NCBI GenBank assembly: GCA_026002935.1
Contig: BPGH01000001.1
Coordinates: 359,965 to 423,964, forward strand
Reading direction: 5' to 3'
DNA length: 64,000 nt
Source: Acidimicrobiia bacterium
GTDB lineage: Bacteria; Actinomycetota; Acidimicrobiia; IMCC26256; PALSA-610
In this document: positions 62,926-64,000 of the stretch, piece by piece
How the letters are laid out: every line of letters begins with the position of its first letter
Numbering within the stretch: position 1 is the stretch's first letter
Program-made: the position numbers and the translations under genes
The notes under the pieces: generated by a model
The model's database searches: none
What the model saw: the letters and a program-made list of their open reading frames with translations, nothing else
Told to the model about the DNA's origin: nothing

Positions 62926-64000
62926 GTGGACCGCGCACTGACGACGCTCGACGCGACCGACCAGGCCGGCCTCGTGCGCCGCGGGGAGGTGACGCCGCGC
63001 GAGCTCGTCACGGCGGCGATCGAGGCCGCCGAGCGGTGCGACCCCGCGCTCAACGCCGTGATCCACCGGCGGTTCGAGCGCGCGCTCGCCGAGGCCGGCG
63101 CCGCCGGGACCGGCGCCGGTGTCCCCTTCCCCGGCGTCCCGTTCCTCGTGAAGGACGCCGTGTGCCACACCGCGGGCGACCCGTACCACTGCGGCATGCG
63201 CGTGCTGAAGGAGCTCGGCTGGACGGAGCGGCACGACACGTGGCTCGCCGCCCGGTTCCGCCGCGCCGGGTTCGTGGTGATCGGCCGCACCAACACACCC
63301 GAGCTCGCGACCAGCGTGACGACCGAGCCGCTCGCCTACGGCCCCACCGCGAACCCCTGGGACCCCGGCCGCAGTGCCGGCGGGTCGAGCGGCGGCTCCG
63401 CCGCGGCGGTCGCCGCGGGCATCGTGCCGGTCGCGCACGGCAACGACATGGGCGGCTCGATCCGTTTCCCCGCCTCGATGTGCGGCGTCGTCGGCCTGAA
63501 GCCCACGCGGGCGCGCACGACGCTCGGCCCCGACTTCGGCGAGTACTGGGGACCGCTCACCCACGAGTTCGTGCTCACGCGCTCGCTGCGCGACACCGCG
63601 GCCGTGCTCGACGCGGTCGCCGGGATGGCCACGGGCGACCCGTACACGGCGCCGCCCCCGGCCCGGCCCTACGCGGAGGAGATCGGCGCGCCGCCCGGCC
63701 GGCTGCGCGTCGGGTTCCGCACCCGCCGGCGTGACGGCACCGAGTCGCACCCGGAGTGCGTGGCCGCCGTCGAGGCGACGGCGCGGCTCCTCGAGGAGCT
63801 CGGCCACTCCGTCGAGCCCGCACCGATCCCCGCGCTCGACACCGACGACGCCGCGTTCGGCACGGTGATGACGGTCGCCGTCGCGCGCGACGTCGAGCGC
63901 TGGTCGCGCCGCACCGGCGTCGACGTCGCGGCACGCCTCGAGCCGCTGAACGCGGCGATCGCCGCGCTGGGCCGCCGGATCACGGCGACGCAGTACGTCG
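62926..64000 (+). CDS. Amidase (3' end outside window)
   Basis: The first ~358 residues of an amidase-signature enzyme. The Ser-cisSer-Lys triad is visible: Lys in [19 protein letters not shown], cis-Ser in the Gly/Ser core [38 protein letters not shown], and the nucleophile Ser in that GGSIR segment. The GTG at 62926 follows CCGGAGGCGAC. The substrate is not predictable; AmiC/AmiD-like or 6-aminohexanoate-type amidases are possible. The frame remains open to the window end. Confidence 0.9.
   Translation, partial: MDRALTTLDATDQAGLVRRGEVTPRELVTAAIEAAERCDPALNAVIHRRFERALAEAGAAGTGAGVPFPGVPFLVKDAVCHTAGDPYHCGMRVLKELGWTERHDTWLAARFRRAGFVVIGRTNTPELATSVTTEPLAYGPTANPWDPGRSAGGSSGGSAAAVAAGIVPVAHGNDMGGSIRFPASMCGVVGLKPTRARTTLGPDFGEYWGPLTHEFVLTRSLRDTAAVLDAVAGMATGDPYTAPPPARPYAEEIGAPPGRLRVGFRTRRRDGTESHPECVAAVEATARLLEELGHSVEPAPIPALDTDDAAFGTVMTVAVARDVERWSRRTGVDVAARLEPLNAAIAALGRRITATQYV

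Overview
This window is very GC-rich DNA (roughly three quarters G+C) from an actinobacterium. The evidence is the dnaK-grpE-dnaJ-hspR-clpB operon with an HspR-type inverted repeat, IdeR/DtxR-type iron boxes, HtaA heme-binding proteins, an Rv0338c/EtfD-like oxidoreductase, SigC- and SoxR-like regulators, and many GTG starts in 4-bp GTGA overlaps. A member of Acidimicrobiia or a related deep-branching class is plausible but cannot be settled from this sequence alone. There is one tRNA gene (Gly, CCC) and no rRNA, CRISPR array, integrase or insertion sequence. It reads as ordinary chromosome.

Layout: (1) 1-8.8 kb is an iron and heme acquisition locus. It has a siderophore-binding protein (cut by the window start), a DUF2470 protein, HmuTUV, two HtaA proteins (one with an LPRTG wall-anchor signal), an Ig-like surface protein and a heme oxygenase, with three IdeR-type boxes. 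(2) 8.8-9.9 kb holds a zinc-binding lipoprotein with a Zur-like box. (3) 9.9-17.6 kb is a minus-strand operon: two membrane proteins, a small unknown protein, then purA-purD-purB-purC. (4) 17.8-24.2 kb carries six genes whose homologues, as I recall, belong to the DosR dormancy regulon of Mycobacterium tuberculosis: a phosphotransferase/P-loop kinase, a phosphoribosyltransferase-hydrolase fusion, CapA, RtcB, archease and a DUF1918 protein. (5) 24.2-30.6 kb has a PepSY protein, a SigC-like sigma factor, SCO1, cytochrome c, cupredoxin-like proteins and a large His-rich membrane protein, suggesting copper delivery to respiration. (6) 30.7-37.4 kb is the heat-shock operon. (7) 37.7-41.3 kb has a cyclic-nucleotide-binding protein, the EtfD-like oxidoreductase, dcd and the tRNA. 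(8) 41.5-51.6 kb is accessory: a BNR lipoprotein with its TetR repressor and a perfect 20-bp operator, a small SHOCT/DUF cluster, an alcohol dehydrogenase, SoxR with an MFS exporter, and a GH4/PIG-L pair. (9) 51.7-58.8 kb is a group 3b-type NAD(P)-linked [NiFe] hydrogenase operon with an embedded cyclic-nucleotide-binding protein. (10) 58.8-64 kb has a plastocyanin-like lipoprotein, DUF1996 and beta-helix secreted proteins, an RDD protein, a nonapeptide-repeat protein and an amidase cut by the window end.

The most interesting theme is low-oxygen adaptation. The compact dormancy island and the hydrogenase share loosely similar 20-bp motifs upstream, although no DosR/DosS pair lies in the window. 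The cleanest single regulatory element is the perfect palindrome at 41550-41569, which encloses the -10 element of an apparently leaderless lipoprotein gene co-transcribed with its TetR regulator.
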